The translations under genes were made by a program, and so were the position numbers. The notes under the pieces are model-generated. The model saw only the letters and a program-made list of their open reading frames with translations. It had not been told where the DNA came from and did not search any database. From contig NZ_JAPESW010000015.1 in the NCBI RefSeq assembly GCF_028527925.1, positions 1 to 64,000 of the forward strand: a stretch of DNA of 64,000 nt. The letters run 5' to 3'. Shown here in pieces: positions 36,799 to 45,954 of the stretch (position 1 is the stretch's first letter; every line of letters starts with the position of its first letter). This stretch comes from Cellulomonas fimi (GTDB lineage Bacteria; Actinomycetota; Actinomycetes; Actinomycetales; Cellulomonadaceae).

Positions 36799-36826
36799 TT
36801 GAGACGCGATATAGACGCGATATACT
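36799..36826 (+). promoter_or_regulatory. padR promoter with overlapping direct-repeat operator
   Basis: TTGAGA (36799-36804), a 16-bp spacer and TATACT (36821-36826) are a near-consensus promoter. GACGCGATATA occurs twice head to tail at 36803-36813 and 36814-36824, filling the spacer and -10 box, a natural place for PadR autorepression. Confidence 0.7.
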
Positions 36827-36884
36827 CTGGGACGAGCATTCGACGACGAGTAGGTGTGCGGACGCACCGACGGAGGTGAGCGAG

Positions 36885-37577
36885 ATGGCAGGGCGAGGGC
36901 GGAGCAACCCGTTGGCGCTGGCCGTGCTCACGCTGCTCTGGGAGCGGCCCATGCACCCGTACGAGATGTCGATGACCCTCCGCGAGCGCCGCAAGGACGA
37001 GACGGTCCGCCTCAACTTCGGCTCGCTGTACTCGGTCGTCGAGGGCTTGGAGAAGCGTGGCCTCATCGAGGCCGCGTCGACCGAGCGGGAGGGCAACCGC
37101 CCGACGCGCACCGTCTACCGGATCACCGACGCCGGCGCGACGGAGGCCGTCGACTGGCTGAGCGACCTCGTGCGCACGCCCGTCAAGGAGTTCCCGCAGT
37201 TCGAGGCGGCGCTCTCGTTCCTGCCGCTGCTCGCGCCGGACGACGTCGCCCGCCTGCTGCGCATGCGCGCCGCGTCCGTGCGGACCACGCTCACCTCGCT
37301 CGAGACGACGGTCGACGAGGCGCGCCGGCAGGGGCTCCCCCGGATCTTCGCGCTCGAGGCGGAGTACGAGATCGGGCTGCTGCGCGCGGAGCTCGACTTC
37401 GTCGTCGGGCTCGAGGCGTCGATCTCCGACGGCACGCTCGAGCACGTCGACCTGTGGCGCTCGCTGCACGCGCGGACGAACGCGGCCGGCCGCATCGACC
37501 ACGACGAGCTCGCGGAGGCGGTCGCCGACGCGCTCTCCCCGTTCCTGTCGGGACAGGAGGGCGTTCCGGACCGCTGA
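36885..37577 (+). CDS. PadR-family transcriptional regulator
   Basis: ATG 36885 has GGAGG (36872-36876) 8 nt upstream; 230 residues. The winged helix reads LAVLTLLWERPMHPYEM, FGSLYSVVEGLEKRGLIEA and RTVYRITDAGATEAVDWL, followed by a long C-terminal helical dimerisation domain. It precedes an ABC exporter on the same strand and should repress it and itself through the repeats at 36803-36824 (inference). The exporter genes are separated by two hairpins, so they may also have their own promoter. Confidence 0.93.
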   Translation: MAGRGRSNPLALAVLTLLWERPMHPYEMSMTLRERRKDETVRLNFGSLYSVVEGLEKRGLIEAASTEREGNRPTRTVYRITDAGATEAVDWLSDLVRTPVKEFPQFEAALSFLPLLAPDDVARLLRMRAASVRTTLTSLETTVDEARRQGLPRIFALEAEYEIGLLRAELDFVVGLEASISDGTLEHVDLWRSLHARTNAAGRIDHDELAEAVADALSPFLSGQEGVPDR

Positions 37578-37619
37578 CGGGCGGGGGCGGCCGTCGCGCC
37601 GTCGTCGCCACCCACGACC

Positions 37620-37678
37620 CCCGGGGAACCGTCCCCGGGAACGAGGTCGGCCCAGGTGCTGGCACACCCGGGCCGACC
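37620..37678 (+). terminator. Two consecutive hairpins between padR and the ABC genes
   Basis: An 8-bp stem (37620-37627 with 37632-37639) is followed by a 9-bp stem (37645-37653 with 37670-37678). They could end or attenuate padR transcription before the ABC operon. Confidence 0.5.
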
Positions 37679-37781
37679 GACGACGAACCGACCGAGCCCT
37701 GCCGCGAGGCGGGACACCTGTGCGATCCGCTGCACGACCAGCATAGGTGGCGCCTCGGTCCGACCGAGAAGGAGCATCACC

Positions 37782-38861
37782 ATGCCCATCCGCCCTCCGG
37801 CGGTGGAGGCGGTCGACCTGGTCAAGACGTACCCCGGCGGCCGCGGCCGCCGGGACGTCCGCGCCCTCGACGGCCTCACGCTCACCGTCCCCGCCGGGAC
37901 CGTCCACGGGCTGCTCGGCCCGAACGGCGCCGGCAAGTCCACCACCACGAAGATCCTCACGACGCTGTCGCGCGCCACGAGCGGGACGGCCCGCGTCGTC
38001 GGGCAGGACGTCGTGGTCGACGCCGACGCGGTGCGCCGCAGCATCGGCTACGTCTCGCAGGGCACGGGCGCCGACCCGCTGCTGACCCCGCGCGAGAACC
38101 TCGTCATGGCCGCACGGCTGCGCGGCGCGACGCGGTCCGACGCCTCCGACCGGGCCGCGGCGCTGGTCGACCGGTTCGGTCTCGGCGACGCGGGCGACCG
38201 CCGCACGGGCGGCCTGTCGGGCGGGACGCGACGCAAGCTCGACGTCGCGCTCGGGCTGGTCGACGCACCGCGCGTGCTGTTCCTCGACGAGCCGACGACA
38301 GGCCTGGACCCCGAGGCGCGCGCGTCGATGTGGGACGAGATCCGCCGCCTGGCCGGCGAGGACGCGCTCACCGTCCTGCTCACGACGCACTACCTCGAAG
38401 AGGCCGACCGGCTCGCCGACGGGCTGAGCATCGTCGACCGGGGACGCGTCGTCGTCGCCGGGACGCCGGACGAGCTCAAGGCGACGCTCGTCGGCGACAC
38501 CCTCACGGTGGACCTCGTCGAGCCCGACGCCGACGCGGTGCGTGCCGCCGTCGCGCGCGTGCTGACGGACGTCGTCGTGCACGTCGAGGGGCCGACCGGC
38601 CGCCTCGTCGCGCGCACGCCCGACGGCCCGGCCGTCGTCGGCGCGACCATCGCCGCGCTCCAGGCGGCGGGCGTCCGGCACGGGGCCGTCGCGGTCTCGC
38701 GCCCGACGCTCGACGACGTGTACCTGCGCTACGCGGGCCGCTCGTGGTCGGACTCCTCGACGGACCGCTCGCTTGGCTCGCCCGCGGGACCGGCGACGGA
38801 CGGCACCGTGCACGACGACCGCTCCACCACCCGACGCGACGCCCAGGAGGTGGCCCGATGA
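37782..38861 (+). CDS. ABC exporter, ATP-binding subunit (PadR-regulated)
   Basis: ATG 37782 has AAGGAG 7 nt upstream; 359 residues. Walker A GPNGAGKSTTTKIL, signature LSGGTRRKLDVALG and Walker B VLFLDEPTTGLDP are intact. The C-terminal ~120 residues hold a DrrA-like accessory domain (VSRPTLDDVYLRYAG) and a Ser/Thr/Asp-rich tail. It overlaps the permease ATG by 4 bp. Substrate unknown; PadR control suggests stress or drug efflux. Confidence 0.92.
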   Translation: MPIRPPAVEAVDLVKTYPGGRGRRDVRALDGLTLTVPAGTVHGLLGPNGAGKSTTTKILTTLSRATSGTARVVGQDVVVDADAVRRSIGYVSQGTGADPLLTPRENLVMAARLRGATRSDASDRAAALVDRFGLGDAGDRRTGGLSGGTRRKLDVALGLVDAPRVLFLDEPTTGLDPEARASMWDEIRRLAGEDALTVLLTTHYLEEADRLADGLSIVDRGRVVVAGTPDELKATLVGDTLTVDLVEPDADAVRAAVARVLTDVVVHVEGPTGRLVARTPDGPAVVGATIAALQAAGVRHGAVAVSRPTLDDVYLRYAGRSWSDSSTDRSLGSPAGPATDGTVHDDRSTTRRDAQEVAR

Positions 38862-39682
38862 CCGCCACGCTCACCCCGACCCGTGTCGTCACCCCCGCCG
38901 CCCGGCCCGCGTCCTGGTGGGCGCAGACCGGCGAGGTCTGCCGGCGCTGGGTCGTCGACACCGCGCGGCAGCCCTGGGGGCTCGGGGTCTCCGTGCTGCA
39001 GCCGCTCGTGTGGATCGTGCTGTTCGGCAACGTCTTCGAGTCGGTCGCGACCGTCCCGGGGTTCGGCGCCGACGACTACCTGACGTTCCTCGTGCCCGGC
39101 ATCCTCATGATGACCGTCCTCTACTCGGGCGCCTGGGCGGGGACCGGCTTCATCGACGACATCCGCAGCGGTGTCATGGACCGTCTGCTCACGTCGCCCG
39201 TGCACCGGTCCGCGCTCGTGGTCGGGCAGCTCGTGCAGCAGCTGCTGCTCACGGCCGTGCAGGGCGTGATCGTGCTCGCGATCGCCTTCGCGGCCGGCGC
39301 GCGGTTCGACGGCGGCGTCGTCGGGCTGGCGGTCGCGCTCGGCGCGTCGCTGCTGCTCGCGGCGTCGTTCTGCTCGCTGTCCGCGGCCGTCGCGCTGCTG
39401 GCCCGGGACCAGACGGCGCTCATCGGCATCTCGACGACGATCGTCCTGCCCGCGACGTTCGTCTCGACCGCCCTCATGCCGCCCGCCCTGCTGCCCGCGT
39501 GGGTCGAGTCGGCGGCGCGGTTCAACCCGCTCACGTGGGCGACCGAGGTCGCGCGGACCGCGATGTCGACCGACGTCGACTGGACCCTGGTCGGCACGCG
39601 CTCCGCTCTGCTCGCGGTGCTCGCCGTCCTCGTGGCGGCCTGGTCGGTCGCGGCGATGCGCACGTACCAGCGCTCCCTCTGA
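38858..39682 (+). CDS. ABC-2 type exporter, permease subunit (PadR-regulated)
   Basis: This 274-residue protein has six predicted TM helices with ABC-2 landmarks: LQPLVWIVLFGNVFE, FLVPGILMMTVLYSG, SGVMDRLLTSPVHRSALVVG and FNPLTWATEVAR. It is translationally coupled to the ATPase. It is a second DrrAB-like exporter of the same general kind as 1279-3053 but with a different regulator. Confidence 0.92.
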   Translation: MTATLTPTRVVTPAARPASWWAQTGEVCRRWVVDTARQPWGLGVSVLQPLVWIVLFGNVFESVATVPGFGADDYLTFLVPGILMMTVLYSGAWAGTGFIDDIRSGVMDRLLTSPVHRSALVVGQLVQQLLLTAVQGVIVLAIAFAAGARFDGGVVGLAVALGASLLLAASFCSLSAAVALLARDQTALIGISTTIVLPATFVSTALMPPALLPAWVESAARFNPLTWATEVARTAMSTDVDWTLVGTRSALLAVLAVLVAAWSVAAMRTYQRSL

Positions 39683-39699
39683 CCCAGCGGCCGGGGAGC

Positions 39700-39961
39700 T
39701 GCGTCTCGCGGTCCGCCGAGCCCACGACCCCGTCATGGAAACCCGCCGCGCGCGTCGGCACGGTCCCCGTGACGGGGTCGCGGTCCGCACGGTCGAGCCG
39801 GAGCGCGACGGCACGGACCGATCTTCCGCCCGCCACCCCGTCACGGAGCCCCGAGAGCACCCCGTTCCGGTCCCCATGACGGGGTCGCGGGCGTGTGAGC
39901 GGTGACCCTCCGCGGTAGCGGCGACCCCCGCGGTAGCGGCGACCCCGGCGGTGGTGGCGAC
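39700..39961. repeat. Intergenic cluster of short repeats
   Basis: The 287-bp gap between the ABC operon and the T7SS locus has four variants of a CCCCGTNACGG-type palindrome spread over 39725-39890 (two followed by GGTCGCGG). Three tandem ~16-bp units of the form CGGTAGCGGCGACCC then occupy 39911-39961. No gene is supported here. Confidence 0.55.
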
Positions 39962-39969
39962 CACGCGCG

Positions 39970-40629
39970 TCAGGAGCCGAGGGCCGCCAGGACGTGGGCC
40001 GAGAGGACGCCCGCCGCGGCGAGCGGGCGCGGGTCCGGGCCGGGCAGGGCGCCACCGGCGGCGAGGTACCGGGAGAACGGGACGACGACGAGCGGCACGG
40101 CGAGCCCGACGCGCTCGGCTACACCGGCGACGGCCCGGGTCCCAGGTGCGGCGCCGGTGGTCGCGACGGCGGCGACGACGACACGCGCGAGGTCGCCGGG
40201 CCCACGCACGCCGACCCGCTCGACGACACGGGCGGCGTCGACGATCCCTCCGGCGTGCGCACGGCACACGACGACGAGGACGCGGGACGGCCCGGGCTCC
40301 GACTCGGCGACGACCGCCGCGTGCGGCCCCCGGTCGTGCACGACGACGGGCGCGGTCGCGGGCACGTCACCGTCGACCCGCGCGACGACATGGCTGCCGC
40401 CGAGACCACCGCCGCCGAGCACGGCCGCGTGCGACGCGAGCCCGACGGCCCCCTGATGGGAGAGCGCGAGGACCGACCACACCAGCCCTGCGACGGTCGA
40501 CGCCCCGACGCCGCCCCCGACGCCCGCGACGTGCACCGCACCGGTCGCGGGCAGCGGCCGGCCGAGCGCAGTCAGCACGGTGTCGGGCAGGCCGGCGAGC
40601 GCGGGCGGCGGAGGCGCGACGAACGACAC
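39970..40629 (-). CDS. MinD/ParA-like protein with degenerate P-loop, T7SS-associated
   Basis: GTG 40629 gives 219 residues. Near residues 33-50 it reads HVAGVGGGVGASTVAGL, the shape of a deviant Walker A (GGVGKST) with the catalytic Lys replaced by Ala43. The remainder is Val/Ala-rich with strands spaced as in a Rossmann fold (VVVHDRGPHAAVV, VLVVVCRAHAGGI). Nucleotide hydrolysis is unlikely. It is the last gene of the T7SS operon, 3 bp after the 128-residue gene; it could be a structural or regulatory pseudo-ATPase. Confidence 0.6.
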   Translation of the reverse strand: MSFVAPPPPALAGLPDTVLTALGRPLPATGAVHVAGVGGGVGASTVAGLVWSVLALSHQGAVGLASHAAVLGGGGLGGSHVVARVDGDVPATAPVVVHDRGPHAAVVAESEPGPSRVLVVVCRAHAGGIVDAARVVERVGVRGPGDLARVVVAAVATTGAAPGTRAVAGVAERVGLAVPLVVVPFSRYLAAGGALPGPDPRPLAAAGVLSAHVLAALGS

Positions 40630-40632
40630 GGG

Positions 40633-41019
40633 CTACTCGCCGTCCTGCACGACGCACACGCCGCCGAGGCGCGCGGCCATCTCCTGCACGACGGCGATCC
40701 CGGTCCGGCCCAGGTCGCCCCAGGGCGCGACGGCCTCGACCCACCAGACCGGCTGACCGGCACCGAGCCACGGCGGCAGCGCGGTGAGGGTCGGCAGGAG
40801 CCGACGGACCTCGGCGACGTTGTCGACCTGGAGCGGCTGCATGATGCTCACGACGCCCGCACCCTGCGACGGGTCGGCGGGGTCGACGCGCACGACCTGG
40901 TGCACGGCGCCGTCGTGCAGGGTGCGCAGCCCGAGGTCGGGGTCGACGGCGGCACCGGCCTCGACGAGGACGCGCGCGTCGGGCGCGGTGGGGCTGAGGA
41001 CGACGAGCTCACGGGGCAC
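40633..41019 (-). CDS. Hypothetical protein of the T7SS operon (128 aa)
   Basis: GTG 41019 has GGAGG 7 nt upstream, inside the end of eccC, which it overlaps by 11 bp in another frame. The protein reads PRELVVLSPTAPDARVLVEAGA at the start and has GQPVWWVEAVAPWGDLGRTG and VVQEMAARLGG near the C-terminus, an alternating strand-helix pattern. No family is recognised. Overlaps on both sides support expression with EccC and the pseudo-MinD. Confidence 0.65.
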   Translation of the reverse strand: MPRELVVLSPTAPDARVLVEAGAAVDPDLGLRTLHDGAVHQVVRVDPADPSQGAGVVSIMQPLQVDNVAEVRRLLPTLTALPPWLGAGQPVWWVEAVAPWGDLGRTGIAVVQEMAARLGGVCVVQDGE

Positions 41020-44000
41020 CGGGCACCTCCTGGGACGTGGCGACCTGGACGAGCGTGGGCCGCTCGCCGCGGCGCAGCCACTTGCCGCGTCCGGGCGGGA
41101 GCAGCTCCGCGTACTGGCCGGGGAAGACCTGACCCTCGGACCGTTCGCCGGCCATGAGGAACCCGCTGCCGCCGGTGTCGCGCACGGCCTGCAGGACCGG
41201 GTCGTAGAGCGCACGCGACGCGCCGGCGACGGGCCGGGTGAGGAGCACGTGCAGCCGCAGGTCGCGCGCGGCGGGCAGGTGCTCGAGCAGCGGGCGCAGC
41301 GGGTCGGTGCCGCCGGACGCGAGGATGTCGTAGTCGTCGACCACGACGACGATCCGCGGACCGGCGGACGGGCCGTCGCCGGTGCGCTTCGCGAGCTCGG
41401 CGGCGACGGCGGTCGACAGCTGCAGCGCGAGCGGCGCGCTCGTCGCGCGGCCACCGAGGTAGTCCTCCGGGCAGACGTCGGCGAGCCCGCCGCGCGGGTC
41501 GAACACGGCCACGACGAGCTCGTCGGGCGTGGACCGGTCGACGAGCCCCTCGACGACCGTCCGCAGCAGCGTCGTCTTGCCACAGCGCGGGTCGCCGAGG
41601 ACCAGCAGGTGCTGGTCGCGCGCGACGAGGTCGAGCAGCGCGGGCGACATCGTGTCCTGCCGCAGGCCGAACGGGACGAGATCGGGCTCGTCGAGCGGGT
41701 CGGGCAGCGTCGCGAGGTCGAGGACCTCGGGCAGCTCGCGGATCTTCGGCGCGGCCGCCGCGCCGCCCCAGCGGCGACGGGCCTCGTCGGCGAGCGCGTC
41801 GAGCCCCGCACCGACGGTCGCGACGTCACCGTCGAGCGCGGCGTTGTCGGGGAGCGGCAGCGCGACCTGCGCGAACAGGCTGTCGTCGGTGAGCGCGCGG
41901 CCCGGCTGGTCGGCGCGCAGCGTCGCGGCGAGCTTGCGCCCGACGGTCGAGTCGCCGGGGTCGTTGAGCCGCAGCTCGACGCGCGTGCCGATGAGCGGCT
42001 GGCTCTGCATGCGCACCTCGTTCCAGCGCGCCATGGTCATGACGACGTGGATGCCGAAGCCGCTGCCGCGCGACAGCAGCGCGGTGAACGTCTCGTCGAG
42101 CTCCTCGAAGTCGCCGCGCACCGCGCCCACACCGTCGACGAGCAGGACGACGTCGGCGGTCGCGAGCTCGGGCACCTGCCCGGCGGCGTGCCGGGCGCGC
42201 AGCAGCGCGAGCGAGTCGATGCCGTGCTCGGCGAACACCTTCTCGCGGTGCGCGAGCATGCCGTGCAGCTCCTCGAGGAGCCGCCGGAGCCGGTCCCGGC
42301 TGGACCGCGTCGCGACGCCGCCGACGTGCGGGAACGCCTCGAGCCGGCTGAGACCGCCGCCCGCGAGGTCCATGCCGTAGACGGCGACCTGACGCGGGTC
42401 GTGCGTGAGCGCGAGCCCGGCGGCGATCGTCCAGAGCACGGTCGTCCGACCGGACTGCGGGGCGCCGATGATCGCGACGTGCCCGCCGGCGCGCGTGAGG
42501 TCGAGGCGCCACGTCTCCTGCCGCTGCTTGGCGGGGTCGTCGCGGACGCCGACCGGGACGGTGAGGTGCGGCGGCCGCTGCTCGCCGACCAGCCCGCCGA
42601 GCGCGACGCGTGCGGGCAGCGGCGGCAGCCAGACGGGTGTCGTGGGATCGGCCGCGGACGCGAGCTGCTCGACGACGACGTCGACCATCGACGCGCCGAC
42701 GGACGGCCGCACGAGCTCGACCTCGCCGGGCGCGCCGCCGCCGAGCCCGTTGGCCGCGAGCAGGCCGTGGTGCACCGGCACGAGCAGCGGACGGCGCGTC
42801 TCGTCGGTGACCTCGGGCTCGGGGACGTCGTCGGTCGGCAGCGGGCCGGACACGTACCCGGCGCGGAACCGCTGGTAGACGGTCGTGTCGACCTTGAGGT
42901 ACCCATACCCGGGCACCGCCGGCAGGTGGAACGCGTCGGGGGTGTCGAGCACGACCGAGCTCTCGGCCTCCGAGAACGTGCGCAGGCCGATCCGGTACGA
43001 CAGGTACGTCTCGAGCCCGCGCAGGCGGCCCGACTCGATGCGCTGGCTCGACAGCAGGAGGTGCATGCCGATCGACCGGCCGATGCGGCCGATGGTCAGC
43101 AGCAGGTCGACGAAGTCGGGGTCGGCCGTCAGCAGCTCGCCGAACTCGTCGATGACGAGCAGCAGGTGCGGCAGCGGCGGCAGGTCCGGGCGGGTCGTCG
43201 CGCGCATCTCGCGGTAGTGCGTGATCGACGGCGACGAGCCCGCGTCGCGCAGCACCTGCTGGCGGCGGACGACCTCCCCGGCGATGCTGGCGCGCGCCCG
43301 CTCGGTGAGGCCCGCGTCGTCGGCGAGGTTGTCGATGATGCCCGCGACGTGCGGCAGGTCCGCGAACGGCGCGAACGCGGCACCGCCCTTGTAGTCGACG
43401 AGGATCATCGCGAGGTCGTCGGGCGGGTGCGTGATCGCGAGCGCGGCGACCAGCGTCCGCAGCATCTCGGACTTGCCGGACCCGGTCGCGCCGACGCACA
43501 GCCCGTGCGGGCCCATGCCGAGCTGCGCCGACTCCTTGAGGTCCAGCAGCAGCGGCGTGCCCGTGTCGTCGACCCCGACCGGGACGCGCAGGAAGTCGCG
43601 CGGCGAGCGCGGTGCCCACGTGCGGTGCAGGTCGATCCGGCGGACGTCCTCGACGCCCAGCAGCGCGTCCGTGCCGATCGCGGCGGCCTCGCCGGCCTCG
43701 GCGCTGTCCTCCCAGGACAGGCGCAGCGGCGTCAGCGCACGGGTCAGGCCCGACGCGAGCGGCACGGGGACGTCGTCGACGGTCGCGCGCACCGGGACGG
43801 CGTCGGGGTCGCGCAGGTCCTCGACGACGACCGAGCCGTCGGTGTCGACCGTCAGCCGCACGGCGGTGTCCGACGGCTCGTGCCGGCGGTCCTCGACGAG
43901 GTGCACGACCGTGACCCCGAGGTCGGCGGGCCGCAGCGCCGCGTCGACCGCGGGCAGCACCTGGGCGACGTCGCCGTGGTCGTCGGACAGCACGAGCAGC

Positions 44001-44959
44001 CGCGCGGCGAACGCGGCGCCGTCGCCCATCCCCCCGCCGCGTCGCGCCCGCGCCGCCGCCTGCGCGCGGTCCACGAGAGTCGGCCCGACGACGCGGACGA
44101 GCCCGGCGAGGTCGCCCGCGACCCGGCGCGCCGCGACGGGACCGTCGAAGAGCGTGTCGTCGACGACGTGCGGCACCGCGCCCAGCCAGGCCCAGTCGCC
44201 GGCCCGTGCGGCCGGGAACGCCGCCGCGACCTGCAGGTCGTCCGGTGCGTGCAGCGCGACGGCCTGCGTGACGAGCGCCCGGACGACGGCGAGCCCCGCG
44301 TCGCGCGGCCCGACGACCGCGACCTCGCCCGCACGGTCCAGCCGCACGGTCACGGGCATCTGCGGCACGCGCGCGTGCCGGGTCGCGACGGTCCGCGCCT
44401 CGGCCGCCATCGCCGGGTCGAACGGCTGCGTCGGGTTCGGGTCCTCCGGGACGACGAGCGAGAACCACGGCCGGTCGCCGACGCCGACGCGCAGGTCCAG
44501 GAAGTCGGGGTCCGTGCGCCGCCGCTCCCAGCGCCGCTCGGGGTCACGCACGACGTCGACCAGCGCGACCGGGTCGGGGTGCACCGTGAGCGCCGTGCTG
44601 CGCGCGTCGTCCTCGGCGTCGGCGAGGTCGGCGCGCAGCTCCTCGAGGTAGTCGAGGTACCGCTCGCGCTGGAGCCGCCGGGTGCGGGCCGCGGTCCCGC
44701 GGCTGCTCAGCGCCATGCCGACGCCGCCGACGAGCGCCACGACCAGCACCATGATGCCGACGAGCACGAACAGCGGGTTGCCGCGCAGCACCAGCATCAT
44801 CGTCATCGACCCGACCGCGCCGACCACCGGCAGCAGCGACTGCAGGCCCGCACCGCCGGTCGCGTCGTTCGTCTGCGGCGGCGCGGCGACCGGCACGTCC
44901 GGCGGCTGCTCGAGCGGCCGGACCATGCGCGCGGGCCGGTGGACGAGGACGCGCGTCAT
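41009..44959 (-). CDS. eccC: Type VII secretion ATPase EccC
   Basis: ATG 44959 overlaps the preceding stop; 1316 residues. Two N-terminal TM helices (MTMMLVLRGNPLFVLVGIMV) are followed by three FtsK/SpoIIIE ATPase modules. D1 near 495 has CVGATGSGKSEML and HLLLVIDEFGELL and is canonical; D2 near 830 has IIGAPQSGRTTVL with Arg for Lys; D3 near 1125 has VLGDPRCGKTTLL. EccC is the motor that recognises the C-terminal signal of Esx substrates. D1 is the active one in studied systems. It belongs to the operon running from 57241 down to 39970. Confidence 0.96.
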   Translation of the reverse strand: MTRVLVHRPARMVRPLEQPPDVPVAAPPQTNDATGGAGLQSLLPVVGAVGSMTMMLVLRGNPLFVLVGIMVLVVALVGGVGMALSSRGTAARTRRLQRERYLDYLEELRADLADAEDDARSTALTVHPDPVALVDVVRDPERRWERRRTDPDFLDLRVGVGDRPWFSLVVPEDPNPTQPFDPAMAAEARTVATRHARVPQMPVTVRLDRAGEVAVVGPRDAGLAVVRALVTQAVALHAPDDLQVAAAFPAARAGDWAWLGAVPHVVDDTLFDGPVAARRVAGDLAGLVRVVGPTLVDRAQAAARARRGGGMGDGAAFAARLLVLSDDHGDVAQVLPAVDAALRPADLGVTVVHLVEDRRHEPSDTAVRLTVDTDGSVVVEDLRDPDAVPVRATVDDVPVPLASGLTRALTPLRLSWEDSAEAGEAAAIGTDALLGVEDVRRIDLHRTWAPRSPRDFLRVPVGVDDTGTPLLLDLKESAQLGMGPHGLCVGATGSGKSEMLRTLVAALAITHPPDDLAMILVDYKGGAAFAPFADLPHVAGIIDNLADDAGLTERARASIAGEVVRRQQVLRDAGSSPSITHYREMRATTRPDLPPLPHLLLVIDEFGELLTADPDFVDLLLTIGRIGRSIGMHLLLSSQRIESGRLRGLETYLSYRIGLRTFSEAESSVVLDTPDAFHLPAVPGYGYLKVDTTVYQRFRAGYVSGPLPTDDVPEPEVTDETRRPLLVPVHHGLLAANGLGGGAPGEVELVRPSVGASMVDVVVEQLASAADPTTPVWLPPLPARVALGGLVGEQRPPHLTVPVGVRDDPAKQRQETWRLDLTRAGGHVAIIGAPQSGRTTVLWTIAAGLALTHDPRQVAVYGMDLAGGGLSRLEAFPHVGGVATRSSRDRLRRLLEELHGMLAHREKVFAEHGIDSLALLRARHAAGQVPELATADVVLLVDGVGAVRGDFEELDETFTALLSRGSGFGIHVVMTMARWNEVRMQSQPLIGTRVELRLNDPGDSTVGRKLAATLRADQPGRALTDDSLFAQVALPLPDNAALDGDVATVGAGLDALADEARRRWGGAAAAPKIRELPEVLDLATLPDPLDEPDLVPFGLRQDTMSPALLDLVARDQHLLVLGDPRCGKTTLLRTVVEGLVDRSTPDELVVAVFDPRGGLADVCPEDYLGGRATSAPLALQLSTAVAAELAKRTGDGPSAGPRIVVVVDDYDILASGGTDPLRPLLEHLPAARDLRLHVLLTRPVAGASRALYDPVLQAVRDTGGSGFLMAGERSEGQVFPGQYAELLPPGRGKWLRRGERPTLVQVATSQEVPGAP

Positions 44960-45954
44960 GCGACCTGCCCGTCGGCGAGAGCGGACGACGGGTCGCACGC
45001 GCGGGCCAGCAGGTGCGCCGCGAGCCCCGACCACGCGGCCTTCACGGCGGTGCCGGCCGTGAGAGCGCCGCGACCGAGCATCGCGTCGTGCGGCACCGCG
45101 ACGACGCTGACCGGCAGCCCGTCGAGCGCGTCCCGTGCGACCGCGTCCGTCCGGCCACCGGTGCCGCCGACGTCGACGAGCACCAGCACGACGGCCGGCG
45201 CCCGCCACCGGTCGGCAGAGACGTCCGCGGACTCGACGCCGGCGTGCAGTCGCTGCGGAGCACCACCGGCGGCCACACCGCCGGCGGCCGCGCCACCGCC
45301 GTCCGCAGCCGCGGTTCCGCCCCGCTCACCCGGCCTGACGCCGTCGTGGGCGCCGGTCACGAGGCGCGCCGCGAGGACGGCACCACGCTCGGCCGGTCCG
45401 CGGTCGGCGCGCGCGACGACGGTGACGACGTGGTGGTCCCCGGCCACGACGGACAGGTCCGTCGCCGAGCGCACGCCCCAGTCCGTGAGGACGACGTCGA
45501 AGAACCGCCCGACCGGGTCGACGGCCTCGCGCCACGCTCGCGGACCGGGCGGCCACGGCGACGACGCGGTCCCGTCCCCGAGGACCCGGAGCCCGCCCCG
45601 GCCGACGGGCAGCGCGGCACGCGCGTCGGCGCCGCGCGCGAGACCTGCGGTCGCGTCCCGCGCGACCGTCCAGGGCAACGGCTGGGGCACGCGGGTGCGG
45701 GACACGAGAGCGGCGGCACCGGCGGCGGCGTCGACCGTGAGCACGGCGGCCGGCCGGCGCTGAGCGAGCGCGGTCGCGGCACCCGCGAGCGTCGTCGTCG
45801 CCCCGGCGCCGCCGTCGGCCTGAACGACGGCGATGCGCCGGCTGGTCGACACCGCGCGACGCAGGCCTTGGTCGGCCTCCTCGAGCGTGCGGGCGAGGCC
45901 CGTCGACCCCGCGAAGGTCAGCCGGGCGACCTCCCGCAGCCGTGCACCGGCCAT
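44956..45954 (-). CDS. MinD-like T7SS protein with degenerate P-loop
   Basis: ATG 45954 overlaps the eccD stop, and its own stop overlaps the eccC start. Of 332 residues, 40-60 read RRIAVVQADGGAGATTTLAG, where the deviant Walker A (KGGxGKT) has lost both lysines (Ala at 52). Later VLTVDAAAGAAALV and VVLTDWGVRSATDLSVVAGD match MinD switch regions. An Ala/Gly-rich insertion occupies about 215-245. Mycobacterial ESX loci carry MinD-like EspI, which is a working ATPase; this one probably binds but does not hydrolyse nucleotide. Confidence 0.75.
   Translation of the reverse strand: MAGARLREVARLTFAGSTGLARTLEEADQGLRRAVSTSRRIAVVQADGGAGATTTLAGAATALAQRRPAAVLTVDAAAGAAALVSRTRVPQPLPWTVARDATAGLARGADARAALPVGRGGLRVLGDGTASSPWPPGPRAWREAVDPVGRFFDVVLTDWGVRSATDLSVVAGDHHVVTVVARADRGPAERGAVLAARLVTGAHDGVRPGERGGTAAADGGGAAAGGVAAGGAPQRLHAGVESADVSADRWRAPAVVLVLVDVGGTGGRTDAVARDALDGLPVSVVAVPHDAMLGRGALTAGTAVKAAWSGLAAHLLARACDPSSALADGQVA

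Noticed and set aside
40784..45763. A 1659-codon open frame on the plus strand opposite eccC
   Set aside because: EccC and the MinD-like gene on the minus strand explain this DNA, and the plus-strand product is a low-complexity Arg/Asp/Val mirror.
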